Positions 24,921 through 34,485 of a DNA stretch of 64,000 nt are shown here, piece by piece (positions within the stretch are counted from its first letter, which is position 1; each line of letters starts with the position of its first letter). The position numbers were made by a program, and so were the translations under genes. The stretch is from assembly GCF_009807035.1 (NCBI RefSeq), contig NZ_WUBI01000001.1:2542001-2606000 (forward strand). Direction: 5' to 3'. Under the pieces are notes generated by a model that was not told the origin of the DNA, made no database searches, and was given only the letters and a program-made list of their open reading frames with translations. Source of the stretch: Paenibacillus dendrobii (GTDB lineage: Bacteria; Bacillota; Bacilli; Paenibacillales; Paenibacillaceae).

Positions 24921-26951
24921 TCATGCCTTTTCCAGAATCATGACGCCGCGGCCCGAAAGTTCAACTGTCCCCTGAACAATGGAACCTGTTAAAAGATCCC
25001 GATGCTTGCCGTCGCCAAGGATCACGGCAGCATTCTCCGCGTTATGGTTCAGAAGGAACAAGAATGAGCGTCCTCCCTTTACCCGTTTGGTGGCTTCAAT
25101 CCCCGGTGGAACCTCTTGGATCAAAGGCTCGACTCCGCGATCCTCGCATAGTTTTTTCAAGAACGGCTGCAGGAATTCAGCGGATGCGCTCGTAGCCACG
25201 TAATAGGCTTCGCCTTTGCCGAAGGCATTGACCGTCAAAACCGGCATGCCCTTGTAGAAGTCCGATCCATATTCAGCCAGCACGTCTGCGCTCTCCGCAT
25301 GGATCAGATCAAAGAGAAGTTCGCAGTTGTAGGAGCCTTCCAGCTTCCCGAACGGTTTCTTCATTACGATCTGATTGTACTGGCCAGCGGGCAGCGCATC
25401 GATCTCCTCTGCCCAGATTCCCAGTAGATTGCGGAGCTCTCCCGGATAACCCCCGACGGTCACAAGATCATTCTCGTTGACGATGCCGCTGAAGAAGGTC
25501 GTAACGAAGGTTCCTCCAGCAGCCGTGAATTTCTCCGCTTTTTGGGCAACTCCGGCTTTAACCATGTACATTACCGGCGCGATTACGATGTCGTACTGGT
25601 TGTAATCGGCTTCCACGCTGACCAAGTCCGCCTGAATGCCCTGCTTGAAGAGAGCGTCGTAATATTTATGGACCTCTGACGCATACTGCAATTCGACGGT
25701 AGGACCGCTCGACAGCTCAATCGCCCAGCGATTCTCCCAATCGTATAGAATCGCGACTCTAGCATCGGAGCGCGCATCAAGCAGCATATCTCCAAGCTGC
25801 ATCAGTTCTTGGCCGAGTTCGGCAACCTCGCGAAATACGCGCGTATGCTCGTGCCCCGCATGCTCGATGACCGCGCCGTGATACTTCTCACAGGCTCCGA
25901 TTGAGCGGCGCATCTGGAAGAACATGACCGTATCCGCTCCGCGCGCTACCGCCTGATAGCTCCACAACCGCATGACGCCTGGACGCTTCAGGGAGTTGTA
26001 AGCCTGCCAGTTCTGCTGGCTGGGCGTCTGCTCCATCAGCATGAACGGTGCCCCATCCTTAAGTCCGCGCATGAGATCATGCACCATCGCCGTTTCGCTC
26101 ACAGGCGTCGTCAGCGAAGGATAATTGTCCCACGAAATGATGTCCATTTCTTTGGCCCAGTCGAAATAGTTCAGTTGCGGGAAGGTGCCCATCAGGTTGG
26201 TCGTGATCGGGACATCCTTGCTGTGCTCGCGGATCGCATCCCGCTCGATCTTGTAGCAATCCAGCAGGCTGTCCGACATGAACCGGCGGAAGTCCAAGGA
26301 AATGCCCTGAAACGCGCTGACATTGCCTTCCCCTTCCTCGCTCATCCCGTTCGGAAGAACGATTTCGTCCCAATCGTAAAAAGTGTGTCCCCAAAAGCGT
26401 GTATTCCACGCTTTGTTGACCGCGTCCAGCGTACCGTATCGGTCCTGAAGCCAAACGCGGAATGCGGTGGCGCAGTTGTCGCAGTAGCAATATCCTCCGT
26501 ATTCGTTCGATACATGCCACAGCAGCAGAGCCGGATGGTCTTGGTACCGCTCCGCCAGCTTGCCGGCGATTCGGCCGGAATATTTACGGTACGTCTTGCT
26601 GTTCGGGCAGGAATTATGACGTCCGCCAAAGGTACGTTTTCGCCCATAGAAATCAACCCTTGTTACATCCGGATGTCTTTTGGCCATCCAAGCGGGATGG
26701 GCAGCCGTACTGGTGGCAAGCACCACGCCAAGCCCCTCCGCATGCAGCCGGTCCATCGTTTCGTCCAGCCAAGCAAAATCGTACGTATTTTCCCCTGGTT
26801 GATTGAGTGCCCAGGAGAACACGTTGATGGTCACCACGTCAATCCCGGCCAGCTTGAACATGCGGTGATCCTCTTTCCAATCTTCCGGACCCCACTGCTC
26901 CGGATTATAGTCTCCCCCGTACCACATTTTCGGCAGTTTTTGATTGATCAA
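24921..26951 (-). CDS. GH42 beta-galactosidase
   Basis: 676 residues, the usual GH42 length. Start is a TTG at 26951 with AAAGGAAG upstream. Family landmarks: N-terminal WYGGDYNPEQW, acid/base Glu in WHVSNEYGG (about residue 148), nucleophile Glu in LMEQTPSQQNW (about residue 305), and the CYCDNC cluster plus an earlier Cys that binds zinc in GH42 enzymes. A trimerisation domain and small C-terminal beta domain follow. No signal peptide, so it acts in the cytoplasm on imported oligosaccharides with terminal beta-galactose (lactose is often a poor substrate for this family). It is the last gene of the transporter operon. Confidence 0.94.
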   Translation of the reverse strand: MINQKLPKMWYGGDYNPEQWGPEDWKEDHRMFKLAGIDVVTINVFSWALNQPGENTYDFAWLDETMDRLHAEGLGVVLATSTAAHPAWMAKRHPDVTRVDFYGRKRTFGGRHNSCPNSKTYRKYSGRIAGKLAERYQDHPALLLWHVSNEYGGYCYCDNCATAFRVWLQDRYGTLDAVNKAWNTRFWGHTFYDWDEIVLPNGMSEEGEGNVSAFQGISLDFRRFMSDSLLDCYKIERDAIREHSKDVPITTNLMGTFPQLNYFDWAKEMDIISWDNYPSLTTPVSETAMVHDLMRGLKDGAPFMLMEQTPSQQNWQAYNSLKRPGVMRLWSYQAVARGADTVMFFQMRRSIGACEKYHGAVIEHAGHEHTRVFREVAELGQELMQLGDMLLDARSDARVAILYDWENRWAIELSSGPTVELQYASEVHKYYDALFKQGIQADLVSVEADYNQYDIVIAPVMYMVKAGVAQKAEKFTAAGGTFVTTFFSGIVNENDLVTVGGYPGELRNLLGIWAEEIDALPAGQYNQIVMKKPFGKLEGSYNCELLFDLIHAESADVLAEYGSDFYKGMPVLTVNAFGKGEAYYVATSASAEFLQPFLKKLCEDRGVEPLIQEVPPGIEATKRVKGGRSFLFLLNHNAENAAVILGDGKHRDLLTGSIVQGTVELSGRGVMILEKA

Positions 26952-27046
26952 TTCCGCACTTCCTTTCCCCTATTCCTCGGAATCTCCATCACCCAAGGAT
27001 ATCCGTTGATCTGTTTATGTGCTGTTTCAGGTCCCTCTAGTAATGA

Positions 27047-27083
27047 GCGGGAAGCCCCGGCGCCAAGCGCCAAAACTTCCCGC
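27047..27083 (-). other. intercistronic hairpin
   Basis: GCGGGAAG / CTTCCCGC arms with a GC-rich inner part between the solute-binding protein and GH42 genes. There is no T run, so it may set mRNA stability or lower GH42 expression and is not a full terminator. Confidence 0.5.
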
Positions 27084-27125
27084 CACATGTCTTTTATCTC
27101 GTTCGAAATCTCAAAGTCTCAAATC

Positions 27126-28847
27126 TTATTCGTTCCACAGCTTCACGCGCTGCTTCACCAGCTCCTCACGCATGGTTTCCACTTTGTCTACGCCGGCTTT
27201 ATCCAGCTCATTCATGTAGGAATCCCATACTTTATCGAAATCGGCAGGTTTCGCAAGAATAGCCTCAGGAATTCTCTTCCATGTGATGTCTTTCAGCTTG
27301 TTATCCAGAACGACGATTTCGCTGTCGCCAGGAATATTGATGTTCCATGCTGCGCCCCAAGGTCTGACTTTGAACTCGTCTTCTTTAGGGAACAATTCTC
27401 TCCATGTTTTTACGTTATAAGCTGCCAGCGTTTTCTTCTCGACATCGTTGAATTCTGTCACGATTTGTTCAGGGAAATTCGTGGTGTAGTAGTTTCCGGT
27501 CGAATCCTTCACGCCGTCGCCATAGTGGACACCAAGCGTTTGGTACAAGCCGATGCCCGTTTCTTTCGTGAAGTTCGTCGCATCATTCACTTTACGGTCA
27601 AGAACCTCTTGCGGAATGACGCGTTTGCCGTTTTCAACGTTGTAGTCTTTTCCTTCCACGCCCCAGTTCATCAGCACTTGAGCTTCATCGGAGGCAAGGT
27701 AATCCAGGAACTTGATCGCACGGACAGGGTCTTTGCAATCTTTACTGATGCCGATGCCGTATCCGGCCATGAAGCCCGTAGGCCAGAATGAAGTTTCTTG
27801 GTATTCTTTGGACATTGTAACCGGATAATGGCCGTAACCTTGATCGAATTTCTTCGCTGTTTTCAGTGCTTTCTCGGCGTCCCCGTATGCCCAGTCTTGG
27901 TCGATCAGACCGACGACGCGGCCGGTGGCGATTTTCGCTTTGTACTGGTCATACTTCTGCACGAAGCTTTCCGGATCAAGAAGCCCGATATCGTTCATAT
28001 GGTTCAACCAGCGGAAGTATTCCTTTTCCACAGGGCGTTTAAAGTGATAAGTTACCTTTTGCGTATCCACGTCGATGGCGTATTCGCCGTCATCCGGGGA
28101 TCCGGTCGTATAGAAAGCCGGATTGGTAACCGTGATGTACATATACCAGTCATCAGCGTTCAAGGTCAAACCGATGTTTTTATTGCCGTTTTCATCTGTT
28201 GGATGCTTTTCGATGTAGGATTTGATAACGTTCTCATAATCCTGCACGGTTCTGATTTCCGGATATCCCGCTTCGGCAACCGCACGATGCTGAAGCTCAA
28301 ATCCACCACTGACCTTAAAGTTCTGCATATCCACGCCAGCATAAGTAGGAATGGCATAAATCGCATGGTCGTCGTCACTGTAGCGGGCACGTTTCATCGA
28401 ATCGCCCAGCACTTTTTTAATATTCGGCGCATACTTGTCGATCAGGTCCGTCAGATCCAGCATGGCACCTGCGTCAACGAGCTTGTTGAGATCGTTTTTG
28501 GCGCTGATGAGATCAGGATATTGACCGCTGGAAGCAATCAGGGCAACTTTTTGCTGCGGATCGCCGACAGCGAATTCGGCATCGAGCGCAACCCCTGTTT
28601 TTTCGGTTATGATCTTGCCGATTTGATCCTTCATACCGGTCCAGTTCGGACTCGGGTCGGAACTGAAAAAGGATAATGTCATCGGTGAATTATCGTCTTT
28701 TGCCGTTTGTGCCGTGCCGGTTGTTCCGTTGCCTTTTTCCGCCGTTTCATTGCCGCTTCCCCCGCAGCCGGCAAGCATGCCGACAAACAGTGCGGAAATG
28801 AGCAGTAAAGCGGAAGCTTTCGTTTTTCTTTTTCTTGCGCTTTCCAT
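27126..28847 (-). CDS. sugar ABC transporter solute-binding lipoprotein (LplA-like)
   Basis: 573 residues, ATG 28847. Lipoprotein signal: basic start (ESARKRKTK), hydrophobic core and lipobox LAGC with Cys28, followed by a Gly/Ser/Thr-rich tether. The mature part is of the large family-1 solute-binding type that goes with LplB/LplC permeases in Paenibacillus. First it binds oligosaccharide outside the membrane, then hands it to the permeases encoded immediately upstream. No ATPase gene is near: such systems commonly share a general MsmK/MsmX-type ATPase. Substrate probably a galactose-containing oligosaccharide, judged from the downstream GH42. Confidence 0.9.
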   Translation of the reverse strand: MESARKRKTKASALLLISALFVGMLAGCGGSGNETAEKGNGTTGTAQTAKDDNSPMTLSFFSSDPSPNWTGMKDQIGKIITEKTGVALDAEFAVGDPQQKVALIASSGQYPDLISAKNDLNKLVDAGAMLDLTDLIDKYAPNIKKVLGDSMKRARYSDDDHAIYAIPTYAGVDMQNFKVSGGFELQHRAVAEAGYPEIRTVQDYENVIKSYIEKHPTDENGNKNIGLTLNADDWYMYITVTNPAFYTTGSPDDGEYAIDVDTQKVTYHFKRPVEKEYFRWLNHMNDIGLLDPESFVQKYDQYKAKIATGRVVGLIDQDWAYGDAEKALKTAKKFDQGYGHYPVTMSKEYQETSFWPTGFMAGYGIGISKDCKDPVRAIKFLDYLASDEAQVLMNWGVEGKDYNVENGKRVIPQEVLDRKVNDATNFTKETGIGLYQTLGVHYGDGVKDSTGNYYTTNFPEQIVTEFNDVEKKTLAAYNVKTWRELFPKEDEFKVRPWGAAWNINIPGDSEIVVLDNKLKDITWKRIPEAILAKPADFDKVWDSYMNELDKAGVDKVETMREELVKQRVKLWNE

Positions 28848-28963
28848 ACTTACACCCCTCCTGATGGTTTTTAGTTCTCGTTATTCCCTCGGACAACAAT
28901 CTATTCGTATAACAGGGGCCTTGCGGAGCACCCCCGATGATACCGTTAGCTTCCCAGCAGCGA

Positions 28964-29872
28964 TCAGCTTTTCACCGCACCCAGCGTCATGCCTTTGACA
29001 AAATACTTCTGGAGGAAAGGATATACCAGCAGAATCGGAACGGTCACGATAATCGTGATGGCCATCTTAATCGATTCCGGCGAGACCTGATTTACGGTTG
29101 ACGTGACGAGATTGGTACGATAATCTCCGCCGCTGCCGGCCGTCGTACTCTGTAGTACTTTCATGAGTTCATACTGAAGCGTCGTAAGCGATTCGCTTGA
29201 TCCATTATACAAGTACGTATCGAACCAAGCGTTCCACTGTCCTACCGCCAGAAAAAGTGATATGGTCGCCAGTGCCGGTTTGGCAAGCGGCAGAATCACT
29301 CGCCAGTAAATCGTAAAATCATTGGCCCCGTCAAGCTTGGCCGATTCCTGAAGCGCATAAGGAATGCCATCGATAAAGGAACGAATTACAAATACGTTAA
29401 ATGCGCTTACGATGCCAGGCAGAATATAAACCGCAAATGTGTTCATAAGCCCTAAGTCTTTCATCAGTATATAGGTCGGGATCAATCCCCCGGAAACATA
29501 CATGGTCAGGGCAAGAAAAGTGGATACAAACTTGCGTCCCTGGAAATCTTCCCGGCTGATCGTAAAAGCCAGCATGGAAGCGCTGAACAGTCCTAGCAGC
29601 GTACCCGCGATCGTGCGAAGCGCCGAAATTTTGAAGCCTGTTATCAAACCGCTGAATGTAAAAATCTTAATATAATTATCCCAGGTAAAATGCCGGGGAA
29701 ATATGGTGATTCCTCCGCGCACGCTGTCTATGGAATCGTTTAACGAGATGGCGAGCACGTTCAGGAACGGATAGATAGTGATCACGACAACGAGAAGTAC
29801 GATAATGAACACCAGCGCATCGAAGATCCGGTCAGACCAGGACTTGCCGTGCGCTAACGCTGTTTTGCCCAC
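28964..29872 (-). CDS. carbohydrate ABC transporter permease (LplC-like)
   Basis: 302 residues from the GTG at 29872, which lies 9 bases behind AAAGGGGG; an upstream ATG (29893) contains the ribosome site itself and is less likely. Six helices, with the EAA loop ESAKLDGANDFTIYWRVILPLAKP region (split here) contacting the ATPase. The C-terminal YPFLQKYFVKGMTLGAVK ending is characteristic of LplC-type (MalG class) permeases. Third gene of the transporter unit, 68 bases after the LplB-like gene. Confidence 0.92.
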   Translation of the reverse strand: MGKTALAHGKSWSDRIFDALVFIIVLLVVVITIYPFLNVLAISLNDSIDSVRGGITIFPRHFTWDNYIKIFTFSGLITGFKISALRTIAGTLLGLFSASMLAFTISREDFQGRKFVSTFLALTMYVSGGLIPTYILMKDLGLMNTFAVYILPGIVSAFNVFVIRSFIDGIPYALQESAKLDGANDFTIYWRVILPLAKPALATISLFLAVGQWNAWFDTYLYNGSSESLTTLQYELMKVLQSTTAGSGGDYRTNLVTSTVNQVSPESIKMAITIIVTVPILLVYPFLQKYFVKGMTLGAVKS

Positions 29873-29940
29873 ACTCACGTTCCCCCTTTCCATGGATGTT
29901 AGTTCGTAGTAGCTGCTATGTTCATGTTCGTAAAATGCTT

Positions 29941-30924
29941 TTACAGCAGGCTTTCCTTGGTTGTGCGCTTGAATATGCCGTTAATGGTGAACAACAGCGC
30001 GACGCTGATCACCGAGTTGAAGATGTTAATGGCCGTACCGAAGGAATACCGTGCCATGCCGAGACCGTATTTCAGAGAGTACAGATCCAGCACTTGCGAA
30101 TAATCCGTGACAAGATTGTTGCCGAGCAGGAACTGCTTCTCGAAGCCGATGTTCAGCAGGTTGCCGACAGACATGATGAGCAGGACGATAATGGTCGGCC
30201 GGATTCCAGGAAGCGTGATATGCCAAATTTGGCGCAGGCGGCTTGCACCGTCCACCCGGGCTGCTTCATAGAGTTCGGGGCCAATACCTGCAATTGCCGC
30301 GAGATAAATAATGGCGTTCCAACCGGTTTCCTTCCACACATCCGACAAGGTAACGATTCCCCAGAACAGATGGCCTTGAGCCATAAATTGGATCGGTTGA
30401 TGAATGAAGCCGAGTCCCATCAGCACATCATTGACCAGACCATTATCGGTCGACAGCATCTTGGTCACAATGCCTGCGGCCACAACCCATGATACAAAGT
30501 GAGGCAGATACGAAATCGTTTGTGCAAAACGTTTAAAGAAACTGAGGCGAATCTCATTCAGCAGTATGGCGAACAGAATCGGGAAAACAAATCCTGCAAT
30601 CAGTCCCATGGAGCTCATCGCCAGCGTATTGCGCAGCGACAGTAAAAACTGGTCATCATGGAAGAGGGTTTTGAAATGCTCGAAACCCACCCATTCCTGC
30701 TCAAAGAAGCTGCGCGCCGGCTTATATTTTTGAAATGCCATGGTCCATCCCCACAAAGGGAGGTAACTGAACACGAACACCCAAATGACGAATGGTAGTG
30801 ACATCAAATACAGATATTTCTGGTTTTTAAAAGTTCTCCAAAAACGTTTTCGTGATTGAGGTGTTTTTTGGGGCTTTTCTCTGTTGCCCGGAGTGCTGTC
30901 TGGTATGATTGTTGCCGCTTTCAA
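29941..30924 (-). CDS. carbohydrate ABC transporter permease (LplB-like)
   Basis: 327 residues from a TTG at 30924 with GGAGGG 8 bases upstream. About 35 basic/polar residues precede six helices; the first shows YLYLMSLPFVIWVFVFSYLP, typical of LplB-type (MalF class) permeases. The EAA loop EAARVDGASRLRQIWHITLP is intact. It is the first gene of the transporter operon and sits just after a perfect cre box. Confidence 0.92.
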   Translation of the reverse strand: MKAATIIPDSTPGNREKPQKTPQSRKRFWRTFKNQKYLYLMSLPFVIWVFVFSYLPLWGWTMAFQKYKPARSFFEQEWVGFEHFKTLFHDDQFLLSLRNTLAMSSMGLIAGFVFPILFAILLNEIRLSFFKRFAQTISYLPHFVSWVVAAGIVTKMLSTDNGLVNDVLMGLGFIHQPIQFMAQGHLFWGIVTLSDVWKETGWNAIIYLAAIAGIGPELYEAARVDGASRLRQIWHITLPGIRPTIIVLLIMSVGNLLNIGFEKQFLLGNNLVTDYSQVLDLYSLKYGLGMARYSFGTAINIFNSVISVALLFTINGIFKRTTKESLL

Positions 30925-30963
30925 TGGTAATGCCCTCCTCTCTATGCCCTTATTTTAAACCTA

Positions 30964-30977
30964 TGTAAGCGATTGCA
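30964..30977 (-). promoter_or_regulatory. cre site (CcpA) before the GH42 transporter operon
   Basis: TGCAATCGCTTACA on the minus strand matches TGNAANCGNTNNCA at all nine fixed positions. A weak promoter (TTGTAT, 17 bases, TATGAG) lies just upstream, so bound CcpA would sit over the early transcribed region and repress when better sugars are present. Confidence 0.75.
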
Positions 30978-31050
30978 GTACCCTCATAATTAGATATAAA
31001 ATCATATACAAATTAGACATTTTACCAAGTAAATCACACATTCCCCCAAA

Positions 31051-31092
31051 CAAAAAAAACCTCCTACCGTCATTTTCCCTTACGGTAAGAGG
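31051..31092 (-). terminator. terminator overlapping the end of the YesN-like gene
   Basis: Minus-strand arms CCTCTTACCGT (inside the coding sequence) and ACGGTAGGAGG, then eight Ts. The stop codon is in the loop. Confidence 0.88.
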
Positions 31093-32617
31093 TTGGAGAT
31101 ACTCCGACATATTTTCTGAACTTCATATTGAAATAATCCGGGTTCATGTAGCCTATTTTCTCGGCCACCTCATAGACTTTCATGCCTTGTTCCAGAAATT
31201 CCTTTGCCTTTTGCATCCGCACCTTATCCAGATAAGTGTTGAAATATTCGCCCGTCGTATTCTTGAACATTTTCCCCAGATAAGCACTATTGTAATTAAA
31301 TAAATCGGAAAGGGCTTCGAGCTTCAGATTTTCCTGATAACGCCGGTGAATCAGGTCGATCATCCGCTGTATGTCGTTGCCCCGGTTTTCCCGATTGATC
31401 TGTTCGGACACATTACGAAAAAAAGAAACCGTCAACTCGATCAGATCGCTGATATGGCCGCTCTGATAGAATGCTCCTACGGGTGTCGCATGCTCTGCCA
31501 AAAAAGAACGCATGTCAGGGTGTGCGGACTCCAGCCTGGCAAGGATACTTCCCACGAGCCGGATCAGATGCTCCTTCAGTTTAAGTTCATCCATTCCCTC
31601 CGCCGACATGCTGCGGCACATCGCCGTCACAAGTTGCTCCAGTTTGTTCGTATTGCCCGTTTCAACGATCAGCAGCAGCTTGTTTTCCGCTTCGGAATGA
31701 TCCATATCCGGCGATTCCCCGGCAGCTTCGCAGCTTTCGGCTCCATGATCGCGTATAAATGATTCCTTCGGACTGAAAAAACTCTGCTTCATCGCTTCGC
31801 AGGCTTTAGATAACGAGAGGTAAGCCGCCTCCGCTCCCCCAACGCTTCCGCCGGCAGCCACACTGAATTCAAGTTGCTCCTGATGGATGATATCAGCAAT
31901 ACGTTGGTACAATGCATGTTCATCCTCATGGCTAAGCAAAGGATGTGTGAGCAGGATACCTATATAAGGCGGGTATGGAAAGACCATACCAAGTCCATGT
32001 CTGGCAAGCATTTGCTCCAATGCCTGACGGATATCGCCCCCTAATGCATCACCCGGGGCATCCATTCGTTTCAACTTTATCAGCGCTACCTCACATGGTC
32101 CTTTAGGAATCCCCAATGCTTCAGCATGGCTTCGCAGATTATCGCCATTAATCAAAGTAAGATCCGGCTGCAGCAATTCCTTCAGAATGGCTTCTCTGTT
32201 GCGGAACGGCTCCTCTTCCTGCCATTGACTGAAACGATGCTCCTTCATAATCATGTCCCTCAGTTGATCGAGATAGGAGATCAGTTCATCCTCATCCACC
32301 GGTTTGAGCAGATATCCATCGATATGATACGTAATGGCCCGTTTCGCATACTCAAAGTCGGCATAGCCGCTTAGGATAAGCACATGGCTGTCCGCCCCCC
32401 GGCCGCGCAGCTCCCGGATAAGCTCAAGACCGTCCATCCCGGGCATTCGTATATCCGCTATGATCAGTTCCGGCTTGTACATATCATACTTTTCCAGAGC
32501 CTCGAGTCCGTTAGCGGCTGTATCCACGATCTTGTACCCCTTCTCATTCCAAGGGATCAATGTTCTTAAGCCTTCGCGAAGCTTCGGTTCATCGTCAACA
32601 ATCAGCACTTTAATCAT
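31070..32617 (-). CDS. YesN-like response regulator (AraC-type output)
   Basis: 515 residues from the ATG at 32617, which has proper distance to GGAGGG; an ATG two codons earlier overlaps the kinase stop. N-terminal receiver with DDEP and phospho-acceptor Asp55 (IIADIRMPGMDG), a long middle region, and a C-terminal AraC helix-turn-helix pair (about 415-515, with YLGKMFKNTTGEYFNTYL and EKIGYMNPDYFNMKFRKYVG). With the YesM-like kinase upstream it should respond to extracellular sugar and switch on the adjacent LplBC-type transporter operon. A terminator overlaps its end, so the transporter has its own promoter. Confidence 0.93.
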   Translation of the reverse strand: MIKVLIVDDEPKLREGLRTLIPWNEKGYKIVDTAANGLEALEKYDMYKPELIIADIRMPGMDGLELIRELRGRGADSHVLILSGYADFEYAKRAITYHIDGYLLKPVDEDELISYLDQLRDMIMKEHRFSQWQEEEPFRNREAILKELLQPDLTLINGDNLRSHAEALGIPKGPCEVALIKLKRMDAPGDALGGDIRQALEQMLARHGLGMVFPYPPYIGILLTHPLLSHEDEHALYQRIADIIHQEQLEFSVAAGGSVGGAEAAYLSLSKACEAMKQSFFSPKESFIRDHGAESCEAAGESPDMDHSEAENKLLLIVETGNTNKLEQLVTAMCRSMSAEGMDELKLKEHLIRLVGSILARLESAHPDMRSFLAEHATPVGAFYQSGHISDLIELTVSFFRNVSEQINRENRGNDIQRMIDLIHRRYQENLKLEALSDLFNYNSAYLGKMFKNTTGEYFNTYLDKVRMQKAKEFLEQGMKVYEVAEKIGYMNPDYFNMKFRKYVGVSPTSYRKGK

Positions 32618-32622
32618 CTGCA

Positions 32623-34401
32623 TTATCCCTCCATAGGAATGGTAAAGGAGATCTCGGTCCCTTCGCCGGGACTACTGTGAATGGATAAGCCGTACGGTTC
32701 TCCATAGGTGAGCTTTAACCTGACATGCACGTTGCGCAGTCCGATCCGTTCTCCTTCGCGTTCCTCTGAATCTTCCAGCGTACGCATGACCTTGTTTAGT
32801 CTATCCGACGTGATCCCCATGCCATTGTCCGTTATGGTAAACTTAGCTCCGTCCTCTGTCCGGACGATCTCCACCTTGACGAGGGCCCCCTCCGTGTTGT
32901 TATCCAGACCGTGAACGACCGCATTCTCCACAAGCGGCTGGATGATGAGCGGCGGAACATGCAGGGATTCCGTATCCGGATCGACATGGAATTCGTATCG
33001 TAGCCGGTCCTCGTAGCGGAACTGCTGGATCTCCAGATAACAACGCACCATCTCCAGCTCCTGCCGGAGCGGGATTTTGTTATTGCCGACCTCCAGATTA
33101 TTGCGCATCATTTTCCCTAGCAGCCTGACAATCCTCGCAATCTCCGTCTGCCCTTTCATATGGGCCTCCATGCGAATCGATTCCAGCGCGTTAAACAAGA
33201 AATGCGGATTGATCTGGCTGGCCAGCATTTTAAAGCGGATCTCACTTTGCTTTTGCTCCAGCAGCCTGTTCTGTTCATTGGATTGTGTGACTTCCTCCAT
33301 GAGATCATGAATGCTTCGGACCATGGAGTTAAACTGCCGCGAAAGCAGGCCGATTTCGTCCTTGCCGTCAATCTGCAGCGTTGTATCGAAGTCGCCGAGT
33401 CCTACCCGGTTGATATGCTTGCTCAGCCTTAACATCCGTCGCGAGAAAAGAGACGAGACGCCATAGATGAGCAGAAACGCCAAAATGATGCTGATCACGA
33501 TCACCGTCAGTGCCAGCCCAATGATTTTGTTCGGCTCTTTGACGATGCTTCCAATCGAAAACACGGAGATGATGCGCACCCCGTTCTCACTTGAGGCGGG
33601 CTTAAGCTCATCTATCAATACCTTGGAAGGAATACCGTTGAGTGTTGCCTCGAAGGTACCGCTTCTTTGGGTCATAATATTGTTGTCCAGCGAGATATCC
33701 GTCAGCTTCTTATCGTTCCAGTCACTCCGGTTCGCCGCGATAATGTAATCCCGGTCGTCCACGATCATCGTGTCGAAGGTCTCCTGGCTCAGGATCGAAT
33801 TCAGCATGTTGATATTCACGTTCAGCACCAGTACGCCGTATTTCTTCAGGCTTTCCAACTCGATGGTCCGTACCAGGCTCAAATACTTTTTGTGATCGCG
33901 TTCATCCTCGATATACCACCAGCTGACCATGCCTTCATGCTGAAGGGCATTTTGATACCAATCGCTTGCTTTGATTTCATCCGATGCATTGATCAGCTCC
34001 CAGTTATTCAGCAAGGTCGCATTATCGGTGTACAAGCGAATGTTTGAAATTTCTTTATAGAGCCGCAAATATTCCCGCATATCCGGGTAATCCCGGTAAG
34101 CCTCGACCACATCGTATACGCTTTCAAATTGCCGGTTGGCCAGCTTTTTGAGCCTGGCATCATTGGATAAACGGTACGAAATATCGAGAGAAACGCGAAT
34201 GACCTCTTCCGTTCTTTTTTTAATTCGATCGACGTTCGTGGAGGCTTGCTCCATCGCATTATGAAAGGCCATCTTCTTCATTTCGATGGTGAGGTACCCT
34301 CCGACCAGCAGAACCGGCAGCAGAGCCGCCAGCAGGAAGGATAGCAGCAGCTTGTTCCGTATTTTAATATCATTCAGCAGCATGACGATCCGATGCCACA
34401 T
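32623..34401 (-). CDS. YesM-like sensor histidine kinase
   Basis: 592 residues. One N-terminal helix (about 18-40), an extracellular sensor of about 250 residues (Cache-like), a second helix (about 290-315), HAMP (to about 370), then the His_kinase domain with NPHFLFNALESI (phospho-acceptor His) and HATPase_c motifs (ENAVVHGLDN, DNGMGI, GIGLRN-like GERIGLRNVH). This is the LytS/YesM class that senses sugars outside the cell in Paenibacillus polysaccharide loci. The regulator gene follows within a few bases. Confidence 0.93.
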   Translation of the reverse strand: MWHRIVMLLNDIKIRNKLLLSFLLAALLPVLLVGGYLTIEMKKMAFHNAMEQASTNVDRIKKRTEEVIRVSLDISYRLSNDARLKKLANRQFESVYDVVEAYRDYPDMREYLRLYKEISNIRLYTDNATLLNNWELINASDEIKASDWYQNALQHEGMVSWWYIEDERDHKKYLSLVRTIELESLKKYGVLVLNVNINMLNSILSQETFDTMIVDDRDYIIAANRSDWNDKKLTDISLDNNIMTQRSGTFEATLNGIPSKVLIDELKPASSENGVRIISVFSIGSIVKEPNKIIGLALTVIVISIILAFLLIYGVSSLFSRRMLRLSKHINRVGLGDFDTTLQIDGKDEIGLLSRQFNSMVRSIHDLMEEVTQSNEQNRLLEQKQSEIRFKMLASQINPHFLFNALESIRMEAHMKGQTEIARIVRLLGKMMRNNLEVGNNKIPLRQELEMVRCYLEIQQFRYEDRLRYEFHVDPDTESLHVPPLIIQPLVENAVVHGLDNNTEGALVKVEIVRTEDGAKFTITDNGMGITSDRLNKVMRTLEDSEEREGERIGLRNVHVRLKLTYGEPYGLSIHSSPGEGTEISFTIPMEG

Positions 34402-34485
34402 GTCTATCTTCCCCCATGGCCTGTATTCAGCCGGAAAAGCGCAACCTCACAGGAATTGTCACTTCAGCTCTCTCAACTTTATATC

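Noticed and set aside
26079..27791. 570-residue plus-strand frame opposite GH42 and the binding protein
   Set aside because: Crosses the ends of two well-supported minus-strand genes and resembles no family; antisense shadow.
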